Assembly: GCF_037975245.1 (NCBI RefSeq)
Contig: NC_092574.1
Span: 5,012,713-5,076,712, forward strand
Length of the DNA stretch: 64,000 bases
Reading direction: 5' to 3'
Source: Apostichopus japonicus
Taxonomy: Eukaryota; Echinodermata; Holothuroidea; Aspidochirotida; Stichopodidae
The notes beneath the pieces were generated by a model, which saw only the letters and a program-made list of their open reading frames with translations, was not told the DNA's origin and searched no databases. How positions within the stretch are numbered: position 1 is the stretch's first letter; each line of letters opens with the position of its first letter. A program made the position numbers and the translations under genes. Below are positions 1 through 12,822 of the stretch, piece by piece.

Positions 1-660
1 ACTGCTTGGCTCAGCTTTATACCATGGAGACCTCAAATAATGCACAAGGCCATGCTTTTTATTCATTTACTGTGACATTGATGTCAATTTCTGTAGATTC
101 AGTATCTAGACCTCTAAAGTCTGAAGTGCTGACCAATAAGTTCCCCTAGTGGTACCCCTCCGCCACATCCCCCTGCAAACCACATTCATGTACATGCCCT
201 TGACTGTGACATTGGTGACAATTCTATAGATCAATCATCTAGTTCGGAATTGCTGCTCTCACTAGTTAGGATGTAATAAGTACCTCTAGTGGTATTCTCC
301 CCCTGGCCCCAGCCCCATACATTGTCTTCAACGTCATATTATAATGGTTTCTGTAGACTCACCATCGTGTTCTCTCAAGTCCTGAATTGTTGTCCCACTA
401 ACTAGGATGTAGGTACCTGTAGTGGTACTCTGCCCTCCCTCCCCTTCCCCCTGTACATCCCTTGAACTTGAATGTGAGTAGTGCCCCTAATGGTGCCCCC
501 TCCCCCATTCAAGCCACCCTCTTTACATCCCCATAAATGTCACAATATAAATGGTTTCTGTAGACTAATCATTAGTTCTCTTCAAGTCTCAAGTGCTGCT
601 CCCACTTACTTGGACGTAATAAGTGCCTCTACTACTGCAGTACATCATCAGAAATGCAAA
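1..660. repeat. degenerate minisatellite, unit roughly 125-130 bp
   Basis: The block 'TTTCTGTAGA(C/T)TCA ... ACTAGGATGTAATAAGT ... CCTCTAGTGGTA' followed by a C-rich tract recurs about every 125-130 bases (starts near 89, 220, 345), with a further copy near 554 after a rearranged interval. The copies are diverged and contain small indels, which indicates an old array. Confidence 0.7.
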
Positions 661-2077
661 GTCTAAATTCTGTTTCGTTCTCCACCTGTCAATTAAGAAG
701 GAAACATTGAAACCATCAATTTACAGTTCGTTGCTTAGATGACTGTAGAAACATTAAAAATTTAAACCACCATCAACCTATCCCTGACAAAGCTTTCCTG
801 TGACATCTCAAACTCAACACCTCATGTGAGCCCTGAAATACATTCTTGATGTTCTTCTTCCCCTGCTTAATGAATGGCTGAAGAAAACTTAAGATTATTC
901 TAAAGAAAGAGATAGAGAAAGACAAGAAAAACTTAAGATGGGGGAACAGGAGGATAAATAAGCCACGGCAGATGAAAGATTGAACAGAACTTGTTCTCTT
1001 GAAGCCACAACTACTAAACGTGATACATTTAGATGAATCATATACAATGTGGTGCCCGGTGCAACAAACTAGAAGAAATATCAACCTACATACTGCAATA
1101 TTAACCATTATAAAGCCAGCAAAAACTTTAATACTGAGTTTGGGTGGTGCTGGCGAAGCTAATCAAACCCTTTCAAACTTTGTTCCCAAATATGTAGTTA
1201 TTCAGACAAATTATAGCACAAAAATATATCTTAGTATTTGAAAGACAATTGGTTTGTGCTTTCAAGTTACAAAGTTTACCTCAGAGCAGCCCTCTTTAAT
1301 TATTTATTCCAATAATTACAGTCGAGGCTCTGGAGAGCAAACCTGATTATCAGAAAAAACTGATCATTTCAAAACTTTGTTTGCATTTCTGGTTAATGCC
1401 TGAGTTGATTGATTGAAATGTCGAACTTTTGAAGTATCTTGAAATGTAATAATAATAAATAATCATAATTAATACGATAAAAAGGGAGAGACGACAGAAA
1501 AGCCAATGAGAGAAAGAAACAAACAGGAGGGTTTAGCCGGGATCTTCAAGTGTTTCAATTTATTAACTCTAAGAGCGATGGAGGATGCTTGATGATGTAG
1601 GGTGAGCAAGCAAATTAAGAATTTAAATGATGATCATGATCATGATGAGCTAAGATTGTAACAGAAGGCCTAAGAGAGAGAGACAAGGAGAGTTGGTACT
1701 TCCTTTTAATCAACCTACTGCTGATGATGTAATGCTTGTATAAATTTATCCACACACTTGGGGAAAAAGTATTACGTGCGATTCATATTGGTTAAAAAAT
1801 CATGTCAACAAATAATTTGGGCGGTTCAAATTATGTATAAAATCAGTTTAATCTTTCAAAAACTTACCCCAGCCAAAAATATGTTGATGTTACAAAAACC
1901 TTTGCAAAGATTTGACCTGAAGCATAGAGATATAGTCCTCCGCATGTAATGATTAGTGAATTGTGTGACCACTGTTCATCCCTAACAGCCCTTCCCCCCC
2001 CCCCCCCCCAATGGAAGGGCTTATCATTTACACACACTATACTTTTACCATGAGAAGAAGGAAAATGAAGGTCTTAC
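1..2077. other. intron downstream of the last visible MGAT4 exon
   Basis: This is the 5' part of the intron after the 2078-2191 exon, running off the window. It holds a degenerate minisatellite (1-660) and a poly-C run (about 1993-2009). I see no convincing exon. Short open frames here have no homology I recognise. Confidence 0.6.
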
Positions 2078-2191
2078 TTGACACGTTCCTGAGTATCTCC
2101 AAATGTCTCCGGTATATTATCCAGGTCAGGATAATAGTAGACTGGAGGAGAGATGATATCTATCAGACCTGATTCAACCTCTGCAGCAAAA
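2078..2191 (-). CDS. MGAT4: MGAT4-like, catalytic-domain exon (SPPxYYYPDL motif)
   Basis: This 114-bp exon enters and leaves in phase 2. The acceptor is TCTCCTAAAG at 2201-2192 and the donor AA|GTAAGA at 2077. Its first base completes a His codon with the micro-exon. It encodes [20 protein letters not shown] followed by [17 protein letters not shown], matching the vertebrate MGAT4A block SSGLVEVISPPESYYPDL...ETFGDSKERV. The next codon would begin the RWRTKQ-like region, which must lie beyond position 1. An internal CAG at 2186-2184 could act as an alternative acceptor but would lose conserved residues. Confidence 0.94.
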
Positions 2192-2471
2192 CTTTAGGAG
2201 AAACAAAAGAGAAGATAATCTTTACTCAACATGGCAATGATCTGTATGAGCATTAAGGGGACTCGTCCCTCTTTGTTATGGAGTAAACTATTATATACTG
2301 TTATTACTGTTATAATGTGAGATTGATTGAATCTAGTTAGGCAGAAAACTATGCACTTTTTTACTTTGTCAACACACTACAATGATTGGTTTACACTGAG
2401 AAGGAACATAATTTATGTTGGTTTGGGAAAGTAGACATAGAAGAGAAATGGAAAATAGTGAAACCCATTAA

Positions 2472-5400
2472 GATGTTATAATCTGCACATTATATAGCAG
2501 TCTATGTTATAATCTGCACATTATATAGAATTCTATGTTATAATCTGCACATTATATAGCAGTCTATGTTATAATCTGCACATTATATAGCAGTCTATGT
2601 TATAATCTGCACATTATATAGAATTCTATGTTATAATCTGCACATTATATAGCAGTCTATATTATAATCTGCACATTATATAGCATTCTATGTTATAGTC
2701 TGCACATTATAGCAGTCTATGTTATAATCTGCACATTATATAGCAGTCTATGTTATAGTCTGCACATTATAGCAGTCTATGTTATAATCTGCACATTATA
2801 TAGCAGTCTATGTTATAATCTGCACATTATAGCAGTCTATGTTATAATCTGCACATTATATAGCATTCTATGTTATAGTCTGCACATTATAGCAGTCTAT
2901 GTTATAATCTGCACATTATATAGCAGTCTATGTTATAATCTGCACATTTTATAGCAGTCTATGTTATAATCTGCACATTATATAGCAGTCTATGTTATAA
3001 TCTGCACATTATAGCAGTCTATGTTATAATCTGCACATTTTATAGCAGTCTATGTTATAATCTGCACATTATATAGCAGTCTATGTTATAATCTGCACAT
3101 TTTATAGCAGTCTATGTTATAATCTGCACATTTTATAGCAGTCTATATTACAATCTGCACATTATATAGCAGTCTATGTAATAGTCTGCACATTATATAG
3201 CAGTCTATGCTGTAATCTGTACATTATATAGCAGTCTATGTTATAATCTGCACATTATATAGCAGACTATGTAATAATCTGCACATTATATAGCAGTCTA
3301 TGTTATAATCTGCACATTTTATAGCAGTCTATGTTATAATCTGCACATTATATAGCAGTCTATGTTATAGTCTGCACATTATATAGCAGTCTATGTAATA
3401 GTCTGCACATTATATAGCAGTCTATGTTATAATCTGCACATTATATGTCAGTCAATGTTATAGTCTGCACATTATATAGCAGTCTATGTTATAGTCTGCA
3501 CATTATATAGCAGTCTATGTTATAATCTGCACATTTTATAGCAGTCTATGTTATAATATCTGCACAATATATAGCAGTCTATGTTATAATCTGCACTTTA
3601 TACAGCAGTCTATGTTATAATCTGCACATTATATAGCAGTCTATGTTATAATCTGCACATTATATAGCAGTCTATGTTATAATCTGCACATTTTATAGCA
3701 GTCTATGTTATAATATCTGCACATTTTATAGCAGTCTATGTGATAGTCTGCACATTATATATCAGTCTATGTTATAATCTGCACATTATATAGCAGTCTA
3801 TGTTATAGTCTGCACATTATATATCAGTCTATGTTATAGTCTGCACATTATATAGCAGTCTATGTAATAGTCTGCACATTATATAGCAGTCTATGTTATA
3901 ATCTGCACATTTTATAGCAGTCTATGTTATAATATCTGCACATTTTATAGCAGTCTATGTGATAGTCTGCACATTATATATCAGTCTATGTTATAATCTG
4001 CACATTTTATAGCAGTCTATGTTATAATCTGCACATTATATAGCAGTCTATGTTATAGTCTGCACATTATATAGCAGTCTATGTAATAGTCTGCACATTA
4101 TATAGCAGTCTGTTATAATCTGCACATTATATGTCAGTCAATGTTATAGTCTGCACATTATATAGCAGTCAATGTTACAGTCTGCACATTATATAGCAGT
4201 CTATGTTATAATCTGCACATTTTATAGCAGTCTATGTTATAATATCTGCACAATATATAGCAGTCTATGTTATAATCTGCACTTTATACAGCAGTCTATG
4301 TTATAATCTGCACATTATATAGCAGTCTATGTTATAATCTGCACATTATAGCAGTCTATGTTATAATCTGCACATTATATAGAATTCTATGTTATAATCT
4401 GCACATTATATAGCAGTCTATATTATAATCTGCACATTATATAGCATTCTATGTTATAGTCTGCACATTATAGCAGTCTATGTTATAATCTGCACATTAT
4501 ATATCAGTCTATGTTATAGTCTGCACATTATAGCAGTCTATGTTATAATCTGCACATTATATAGCAGTCTATGTTATAATCTGCACATTATAGCAGTCTA
4601 TGTTATAATCTGCACATTATATAGCATTCTATGTTATAGTCTGCACATTATAGCAGTCTATGTTATAATCTGCACATTATATAGCAGTCTATGTTATAAT
4701 CTGCATATTTTATAGCAGTCTATGTTATAATCTGCACATTATATAGCAGTCTATGTTATAATCTGCACATTATAGCAGTCTATGTTATAATCTGCACATT
4801 TTATAGCAGTCTATGTTATAATCTGCACATTATATAGCAGTCTATGTTATAATCTGCACATTTTATAGCAGTCTATGTTATAATCTGCACATTTTATAGC
4901 AGTCTATATTACAATCTGCACATTATATAGCAGTCTATGTAATAGTCTGCACATTATATAGCAGTCTATGTTGTAATCTGTACATTATATAGCAGTCTAT
5001 GTTATAATCTGCACATTATATAGCAGTCTATGTAATAATCTGCACATTATATAGCAGTCTATGTTATAATCTGCACATTTTATAGCAGTCTATGTTATAA
5101 TCTGCACATTATATAGCAGTCTATGTTATAGTCTGCACATTATATAGCAGTCTATGTAATAGTCTGCACATTATATAGCAGTCTATGTTATAATCTGCAC
5201 ATTATATGTCAGTCAATGTTATAGTCTGCACATTATATAGCAGTCTATGTTACAGTCTGCACATTATATAGCAGTCTATGTTATAATCTGCACATTTTAT
5301 AGCAGTCTATGTTATAATATCTGCACAATATATAGCAGTCTATGTTATAATCTGCACATTATACAGCAGTCTATGTTATAATCTGCACATTATATAGCAG

Positions 5401-6062
5401 TCTATGTTATAATCTGCACATTATATAGCAGTCTATGTTATAATCTGCACATTTTATAGCAGTCTATGTTATAATATCTGCACATTTTATAGCAGTCTAT
5501 GTGATAGTCTGCACATTATATAGCAGTCTATGTTATAATCTGCACATTATATAGCAGTCTATGTTATAATCTGCACATTATATAGCAGTCTATGTTATAA
5601 TCTGCACATTTTATAGCAGTCTATGTTATAATATCTGCACATTTTATAGCAGTCTATGTGATAGTCTGCACATTATATAGCAGTCTATGTTATAATCTGC
5701 ACATTATATAGCAGTCTATGTTATAGTCTGCACATTATATATCAGTCTATGTTATAGTCTGCACATTATATAGCAGTCTATGTTATAATCTGCACATTAT
5801 ATAGCAGTCTATGTTATAATCTGCACATTTTATAGCAGTCTATGTTATAATATCTGCACATTTTATAGCAGTCTATGTGATAGTCTGCACATTATATATC
5901 AGTCTATGTTATAATCTGCACATTATATAGCAGTCTATGTTATAGTCTGCACATTATATATCAGTCTATGTTATAGTCTGCACATTATATAGCAGTCTAT
6001 GTTATAATCTGCACATTATATAGCAGTCTATGTTATAGTCTGCACATTATATAGCAGTCTAC
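2472..6062. repeat. 31-bp satellite array, about 115 copies
   Basis: Head-to-tail copies of a 31-bp unit whose parts are TATGTTATAATCTGCAC followed by ATTATATAGCAGTC. Variants include a 29-bp form lacking one AT (CACATTATAGCAG), a longer TATAATATCTGC form, TTTTATAG, and GTGATAGTC. Variant patterns recur 1761 bp apart (2621 and 4382; 3141 and 4902), so the array contains a higher-order duplication. It lies wholly within the intron between the exons at 2078-2191 and 12776-12822. Confidence 0.98.
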
Positions 6063-6568
6063 TTCATTGCTGATGCTATTACTGCTTCTAGATTTAGATA
6101 ATTTTCAATTCCCTGAGGTGGAGATGTTTTAGTGGAATGAACCACCAATGATTCATGCACAAAGACAACAGGATCAAATTGGGCCATACATCCCACAACA
6201 ACAGTGATTATGCAAATTCAATTCTCTGCCCTTGGCTGTCACAAGTTTAAATAGGTATTAAAGTGTTTTAAATGATGACATCTGGTCATATTGATTTCAC
6301 TTGCATCCTTTCCTCATTCAGTTTGTTCAAATAGCTTAAAACAAGTGATTGATTTAAACACGAGTTTCTTTGGAATATCTGCCTGAATGTGGTTTGCCAA
6401 TAGTTACCCCATTGTTTGTGAAATGTTAACTTTAATAACACTGCTTTATTTGATGTTTGCCAGTTAGAGTGGCAACTGTCAGTGTGTTCCAATTGAAATG
6501 TAGCCATAGCTTTCGTCCCATATTTTAAACAATTTCAGCACCAAAAGAGAGCATTGTGAAACTTCCTT

Positions 6569-7090
6569 TTCTATATCAGAATGAGTTTGTACATGTTGTA
6601 CACAGTTATATCCAGACTAGACATTTACACACACACATTGACAGCTGATGTGATCAGAATGAGTTTGTACATGTTGGATATAGTTATGTATGTATGTATC
6701 TTAGATCCTCCTGCAAGCAGGAACTCGCTAAGAAGCCATCATTGGCTTATCAAAGCCGCAAGCTGACCGAAGTCAGTCTCTTAGATTCATATTTAAAGTC
6801 CATGATTATGAATTGTTAACAACTCTGTAACTGGACGACATACATTAATCTTGGAGTGACTCAAACTCAGGACCTTATGATTGAAAGGCATCGGCGTTAA
6901 CCACTGAGCTAACACTCTCTGTTATATATCCAGATCCTGATCCAGTTATATATCCAGATTAGTTATACACAACCAAACACCCACACACACTGACAAGCCT
7001 AAGTGATCAGAATGTTTGTACATGTTGTATATAGTTATATCCAGCTCAGTTATACACTAACACAAACCCACTGACAGCCAATGTGAGCTT
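6569..7090. repeat. tandem repeat of ~80 bp, interrupted by a SINE
   Basis: The block 'ATCAGAATGAGTTTGTACA', TGTTG, AGTTATATCCAG, then an ACAC tract and TGACAGC, recurs at about 6579, 6655 and 7007. The copies are separated by the tRNA-like insertion at 6690-6920. Confidence 0.7.
6685..6922 (-). mobile_element. tRNA-derived SINE, minus strand
   Basis: Reading the minus strand from 6922: GTTAGCTCAGTGGTTAACGC resembles a tRNA 5' half with box A, and GGTCCTGAGTTTGAGTCACT about 30 bases on resembles box B. A non-tRNA body follows (ACTTCGGTCAGCTTGCGGC ... TTCCTGCTTGCAGGAGG). The element ends in a short tail of ATAC repeats at about 6685-6697. The CCA-less, diverged acceptor end and the long unrelated body argue against a functional tRNA gene. 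Confidence 0.72.
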
Positions 7091-8712
7091 ACCCAAATGC
7101 CTGAAACAGAAATAGCAGCAACAACAACAACAGAGCCACTAGTGTCAAGAATTTTATGGATATTCTTCAATAAATGCACAATTGCCAGCATCAAGGGTCA
7201 GTCCTACTAAAGAAATACCACATGTTATGTCTGAATAACACCTGGAGGCTATGGTGCCCCCCCCCCCCCCCCGCAACTTTAAATTTAATATGTTGTTGTG
7301 GCTCATTTTGTATAGAAGATAGAAACCACTAGACTCCTAAACCTTCTTAATAAATCTTCCATGTTTTAAAACATATCTGTGTGAAACAGAAAAAAAATAT
7401 TGAATAAATGCTACATACTACAACATTGAAACTTGTGATCATTTGATTAAAGGTATTAATTATATACTGCTTTATAGAATATCGATATTAATCACTGGAG
7501 CTGTAATAAAATAAAATATTACCCCTTTTCTGAGATTTCTAATTAAATTTTTGCCATCAAACTTAGAAAATGAATCCACTAAAACAGATTGCACAAAACC
7601 AGATCAGAAAATGCCATAAATTTGTTTTTTTTAAAATCCTGAAAGTAGCTCATGGTATTCAGCAAACGAGAGTGAAGAATATGACTGAATAGAAGGAATG
7701 GCATGATATGGAGATAGAAGTGATGAGTGGAAGGGGAAGGGTGTGGACTTGGTTGAAGAGCAGGTGGCTAAACACCATTTTCAATTCATAAAAAAATATT
7801 TTGCTAGGAGAAAAAGCTTAAAATTTGTCATCAAACTAAAAGATCAAGGGTAACCTGTAGACTGGAATTTTTTATTTTGTTCCCCCTGTTATAAGGTTTC
7901 TTCTCTTCATCATAATTTTAATTTATTTATTGAAATTATTTTTGAATTTATTTGAGTTTTCGATTTATTCTACTTACTTTTTACTTTCCAGTGGTTGTTA
8001 GATCAGAATAACACGAAAGGATAAATTGTGCAGTTTTACTTCAAAGCATGATCATGCAGTGTTAATACTGTACATCAATGATACTATCCCATCAAATATT
8101 TGATAAATGTTTGAAATTTTCCTTTAACATCATAATTATAAATCTTCCTACCCTCCAATGATATCTCAATGAAGTGAACGTAAATTTGTAAAGTGCCACC
8201 CATCCACACCTTATGATTGAAACGTTCCTTTCTTTAAATTCCATTTCGGAATAATTGACGACTGATTTCTTCCTCGTGGCATCATTACCTGCACAGCCTT
8301 GTTCTTATTTATAAAATGACGCATTACATCCAAGAGAAAATCAGACAGTAATTGAATTTTTCCCACTTGGCAATGTCATCTATATTGCTTTTATGGCTAA
8401 ATACATAATTGACAAATCAACCTCCTCTAAAGGGTGGGGGGGGGGGACTTAATTCCCTCTCGCAGCTCACAAATTCATATTCAACATTTTATGCTGAATG
8501 GTCACCAAGTCAGATTAAACCGAACGTCTTCTGATGAACGACGATAGGCAAAGGCAATCAATTCCAGCAATAAAACAAAGTATTTTCTCGACCATGTTTC
8601 CTCGAGTCGATAAAATAAAATCGATGAAGTTTGTAAGAGAGTAGTGTAAAGGACCTTGGACATGTCCTAGAAAACCATCCACCTTTTGAAAATCATTTTC
8701 TGCTTTGGCAAT

Positions 8713-8930
8713 TAATTTTCCAACTCTACTTTATATGCTTATATGTTTAAAATTCACAACAGAATGAACTTTTCTTTGTTGAAGTTGTAGACAGAAGTCC
8801 AACTGTTATTATTGTGCTGTTACTACTATAGTACAGTACTATTCTTATTTTTCAACTCTAGTTTTATATGTTTAAAATTCACAACAGAATGAACTACTCT
8901 TTGTTGGAATCGTAGAAGTCGTAGTACTAC
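8713..8930. repeat. diverged direct repeat pair, ~85 bp
   Basis: The block TATATGTTTAAAATTCACAA followed by CAGAATGAACT and CTTTGTTG occurs at about 8740 and again at about 8866, with similar flanks (TTTTCCAACTCTA and TTTTTCAACTCTA). Confidence 0.65.
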
Positions 8931-9180
8931 TGATGATGGTACAGTACTACTGTTAAGTACTATTGGTGTTTGAATTATTGTTCTTGTAATGACTGAATGT
9001 TAATTACATTTGTGATGCTATTGTTATTACTTGTTGGTATTATTCTGGATTGTTAACATTGTTTCATTTTTCTTATCACTCTTTATTGTTGTGTTGTTTC
9101 TGTTGTTGATACTACTATTGTTCTGGTAATCTAATGTGTTTACTTCATTCATATATTCGTATAAAATATGTGTAAGTCTC

Positions 9181-9296
9181 AGATGTGGAAGTGAGGGGGC
9201 AGTGCTAAAATGTTACCAGGAAGTAGGTTCAATTTAGATCATTGTGGAAAGTGCATTCGTAGACCGGAGACAGGTAAGAGAGGAGTGAACTAAATC
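9181..9296 (+). repeat. dispersed repeat (GACAGGTAAG family), plus copy
   Basis: Shares the order GGGGCAGTGCTAAAA, TTACCAGG, GGAAAGTGCAT, GGAGACAGGTAAG and AACTAAAT with copies elsewhere in the window (17040-17575, 29081-29213, 35499-35638 and minus-strand copies). Confidence 0.6.
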
Positions 9297-12200
9297 ACTC
9301 AGAAAAAATGAATCCTTTGAAAGCAAAATCAAAACTTCAAACTTTAGAAGTAACTATTTTGGAAATCAATGAGAGTTGTCCATAGCAACCGGGTAAAGTG
9401 TCTGGTCAAACAATGAACAGAATTAGTTAAGTTCAACCTATCAATAGAAAGATCAAGTTATCATTGCTATCTGATGTTTTCATATTTTGTAATAGGAAGC
9501 AACAGTAAAGGAATATAGCTATTCGCTTACTTAAAGACTTCTTCCTTCTTATTATTAGCTGTGACTGAAATGTATGGAACAACAAACTGATATCATGTTT
9601 CTGTTGTACATGTCTCTACCAATATTTTTGTTATGGGGGGGGAGGGGGGGTGTCATCATCACAATCTAACATACTGCTTATTCTGCTTAAATAGTCTGGG
9701 GGTTTTCCTCATATTGTATGTTGTATATAGCTACGACTAGACCATTCTTTGGTTGCTACAATGGATGATTAAAAAACATTCCACACCGCAAAACCTGTAA
9801 CATCCTGAAGTATTTCCTACCAAGGTCAGGAGCAAGGTGAAGGACTGTTTCAATCCATAATGACACTTAAACTGTGCTCTAAGCTGTCTAGATACGTGTT
9901 TGTCAAATTTAAACTTCGACCTTCCCAGCACTAAAAGTTCAGTGAAAGTGACACCGTTCTATGCAATTTTCATATCAATTTTCACTATTTTTATGGAGTT
10001 ATCTGTCATTAAAAATGTTGAGCTGAATAAAAATTTGCCAGATTTATTAACTAGTCCGTAGATTCTACAAACTTCTATCAAAATTTGCAAGCCCCGCCCA
10101 ACAGATCATGCGACATGAATCAAATCTCTCTTTTTGTTTACGACCGTTAGGCCTAGGCTTACTTTACTTTCGTGGCTAGCCTGTCTTCTAAGGTCTCTGC
10201 TCTTGTATCTTTCTCTCAATATGCTGACATGGGCGGTCGCAGTGATTTTACTGTAAATAGTTCGTGCCATAAAGGACAACAGAAAATAAATTTCCTTTTA
10301 CTTTCGATTGCGCCAGCTTTTCTCCATTAAACTCATCTGGTCAGAGTGCATTTAGAATGAGAAACATTGGATATACTTTGGAAGTTTGTTTTTTCCGAAA
10401 TTCATCAGCAAACACGTACTGAGACTTTAATAGCTGAGGTCAGCTGCAACAAGGAACACGACAGACTCACGAAAACTTTCTCTGCACTGTTTCAAGCACA
10501 TGAGCTCTTCAAAGATGAACTTCAAAGTCAAATGACATAAATTGGAGAAGGAATGACTTGTTCCCTGTATTTTACAATTTTATCAAAATACAACTTTCTG
10601 TCATTTTTATTTTGTTGAAATATTATTTCCTCTGTGAGTGAGTGAATTAAAATTTAGGAAGGAAAAACAAAAAAACATTTTAAGCTAAATTGTCATGACA
10701 ACATCATTTCACTTTGCTTTTGCCAGATGCATTCAACAAAGTACCACCAAATTTGAAGAAAAAAATTAAAAATCTCCATCATTCAAAATTCCATGATGAT
10801 GTGGTTTTATTTGACCTAAAGATGCAGAAAAAGCTAGCATTTTTTACTAAAAATTTCACTTTTTTTATAGGGGGAAGAAGGGTCTCATATTACTACGGTT
10901 AAAGCAGCTGGCCGTGGCAGACATGCACTTATGCAATATCTTTCCGCTAAGAAAAACAAGGAGAATAAAAAGATTTTCAACTCTCTCATTCAGTGTCAGC
11001 CTACAACAAATGGAAAAGTACCTTTTAAAAAAAACTCTGTAATTTCTGACCACAACTATAAACTAATTCAATAAAAGGCATAGATAGCTTCATGAGGAGC
11101 TCTTGTTGCACAGGCATCAAGTAATTAGATTAAGTACTGGTCAGTTCATTATACCAAGTTAGGAAAAACAAAGCATTTTGGATACATGTATCCATGAGTG
11201 ACTGCACTAGTTAATGCATGTACCAGATAGTGTGGATTTACACTAGTATTGTAATGAAGAAATGCAATCACATAATGTAATATGTAACAACGATTTGTCT
11301 TACTTACACTGTGGGTATTAGTGTGCATTTGACTATTATTTTGTTCTACCCGGAAAGTAAGAAAAGGGAACCAGGGTGGGCACAAAACTTGGGAGGGGGG
11401 AGGCTCCCAGCCCCCTTGTCGATGTCACTGGCTACAGCACAAGTAGTATCCTTCACATGGGTAACAATTATTGTCAAGTTTATGTTTTGTTAATGTTTAT
11501 ATAATGTTTATATATTTGTGGTTTAGAGCAGGTGAACTACTAGACAAACCTACAAAGGATTCTTTGAGTACTTCCTTAAATTGCGATGCATGTATACATC
11601 CTTATTATCTGATTTGTTTGTTAATTGTGATAAAACAAACAGATTAAGATATGAAAGGATTACCCAAGGTAGACCTCTGTTACAGACACAGTTTGAGAAC
11701 ACTTTAATAATACTAATAAACAATATGCACAGTCTCAAAAGTGCAGTACTCCCTCTCTACAAATTAAGCAACGTTGATCAGCGAGTCTATGAATTTGCTT
11801 CGCGATTAATGAAAGAGAAAGAAACGCTTAAGATTGAATGGACCGAAATGATTGACATTAAAGCTCAGTTACATACCAAAGGATCAAATAAAAGTTGCTT
11901 ACTACCACAAGGCATGACCCATTGCCATGGTTACAGTATTTTGTCAGAGCTATGGGGCTACATGACATAAAAGTCAGCTTTGTAACACACCACAGCACTC
12001 ATGTCACTTTTGGTATTGAGAATCTAATCATTTAACACAATCCGCTTTGACACAGTTAGGAATACTCCACATGGATGCTTTTATTGACAGTTAAAAACTC
12101 ATGGCCCATAACAATAAAAGTGGTAACAATGAGGAAGGTAACTAAGGCATTTAACAATGAGGAAGGTAACTAGGGCATTTAACAATCTGACCTCCTCCCA

Positions 12201-12425
12201 TAGAAAAAGGAAGTATCTCTATAATACCTCAAAGCTTGCAGGTCAAGTAGTTTCATTTCGACAAAGGCAAAAAAGAGCAAAACGGTGGAAAAGTTAGCCA
12301 TTTTCCCTTCGATAGTGATCGAACGAAATACAAAAGTGTTTGAACATAGGATTTATTGTCAAGCTTTGATTTTTATTGACAGCTAGACTATTGCACCAAT
12401 TTGCGCCTGCTATATGTGTGTGTAT

Positions 12426-12437
12426 TTATATATATAT

Positions 12438-12491
<54 letters not shown>

Positions 12492-12492
12492 T
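12426..12492. repeat. AT dinucleotide microsatellite
   Basis: About 67 bases of alternating T and A with one AAATA interruption. Confidence 0.95.
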
Positions 12493-12775
12493 GTATATAT
12501 CACGTATGAAGTTCTTTCAAGCTTTAACACTTTTGGAGGTATGGTTACAAATTTTGGTAACTTTCGTATCTGATTTCCTCAAATTTGGTTGACCGTTACG
12601 CAATTTAGCGTGGATGTACATATCTAATATAAAGGTCCAAACCTGCAAAGATCACGACTATCATGTACAGTCGTGTATAATGCAAGCTTGAGTACCAACC
12701 AGCAGCTGCTATCAAGCATGTACTAATACATGATCCAAACTCCTGGATCAGGATATCAACTTTTGAAGTACTCAC

Positions 12776-12822
12776 TGTTTCTGGATTCTGTCTGCTTCTC
12801 CCTTCACATACTCAAGGTCAGT
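12776..12822 (-). CDS. MGAT4: MGAT4-like, 47-bp micro-exon
   Basis: A very short exon: phase 0 in, phase 2 out. The acceptor is TCTCTTACAG at 12832-12823 and the donor CA|GTGAGT at 12775. It encodes TDLEYVKGEADRIQK plus two bases of the next codon. This continues directly from FIAE in the previous exon and corresponds to vertebrate MGAT4A residues reading TDIDYVHGVVANLEK, after FIGE. It is too short for ORF searching and is supported by homology, both splice sites and phase agreement with its neighbours. Confidence 0.9.

Larger units (their letters stand above)
6062..12775. other. remainder of the 10.6-kb MGAT4 intron
   Basis: Mostly unique AT-rich sequence. It contains a tandem segment with a SINE (6569-7090), poly-C and poly-G runs near 7257 and 8440, a diverged pair of ~85-bp repeats (8713-8800 and 8851-8930), a copy of a dispersed repeat (9181-9296) and an AT microsatellite (12426-12492). 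The plus-strand open frame 11581-11970 (129 codons) has no recognisable domain and no splice or start context, so I do not call it a gene. Confidence 0.55.

Noticed and set aside
2472-6062. CRISPR-like array
   Set aside because: Repeats are directly contiguous with no variable spacers, and the window is animal nuclear DNA. It is a satellite.
6850-6922. Functional tRNA gene on the minus strand
   Set aside because: The A- and B-box-like segments are present, but the acceptor stem does not pair convincingly and a SINE body with ATAC tail follows.
11581-11970. 129-codon plus-strand open frame
   Set aside because: I recognise no domain, conserved motif or splice context. It lies antisense in an MGAT4 intron and its length is compatible with chance in a 64-kb AT-rich window.
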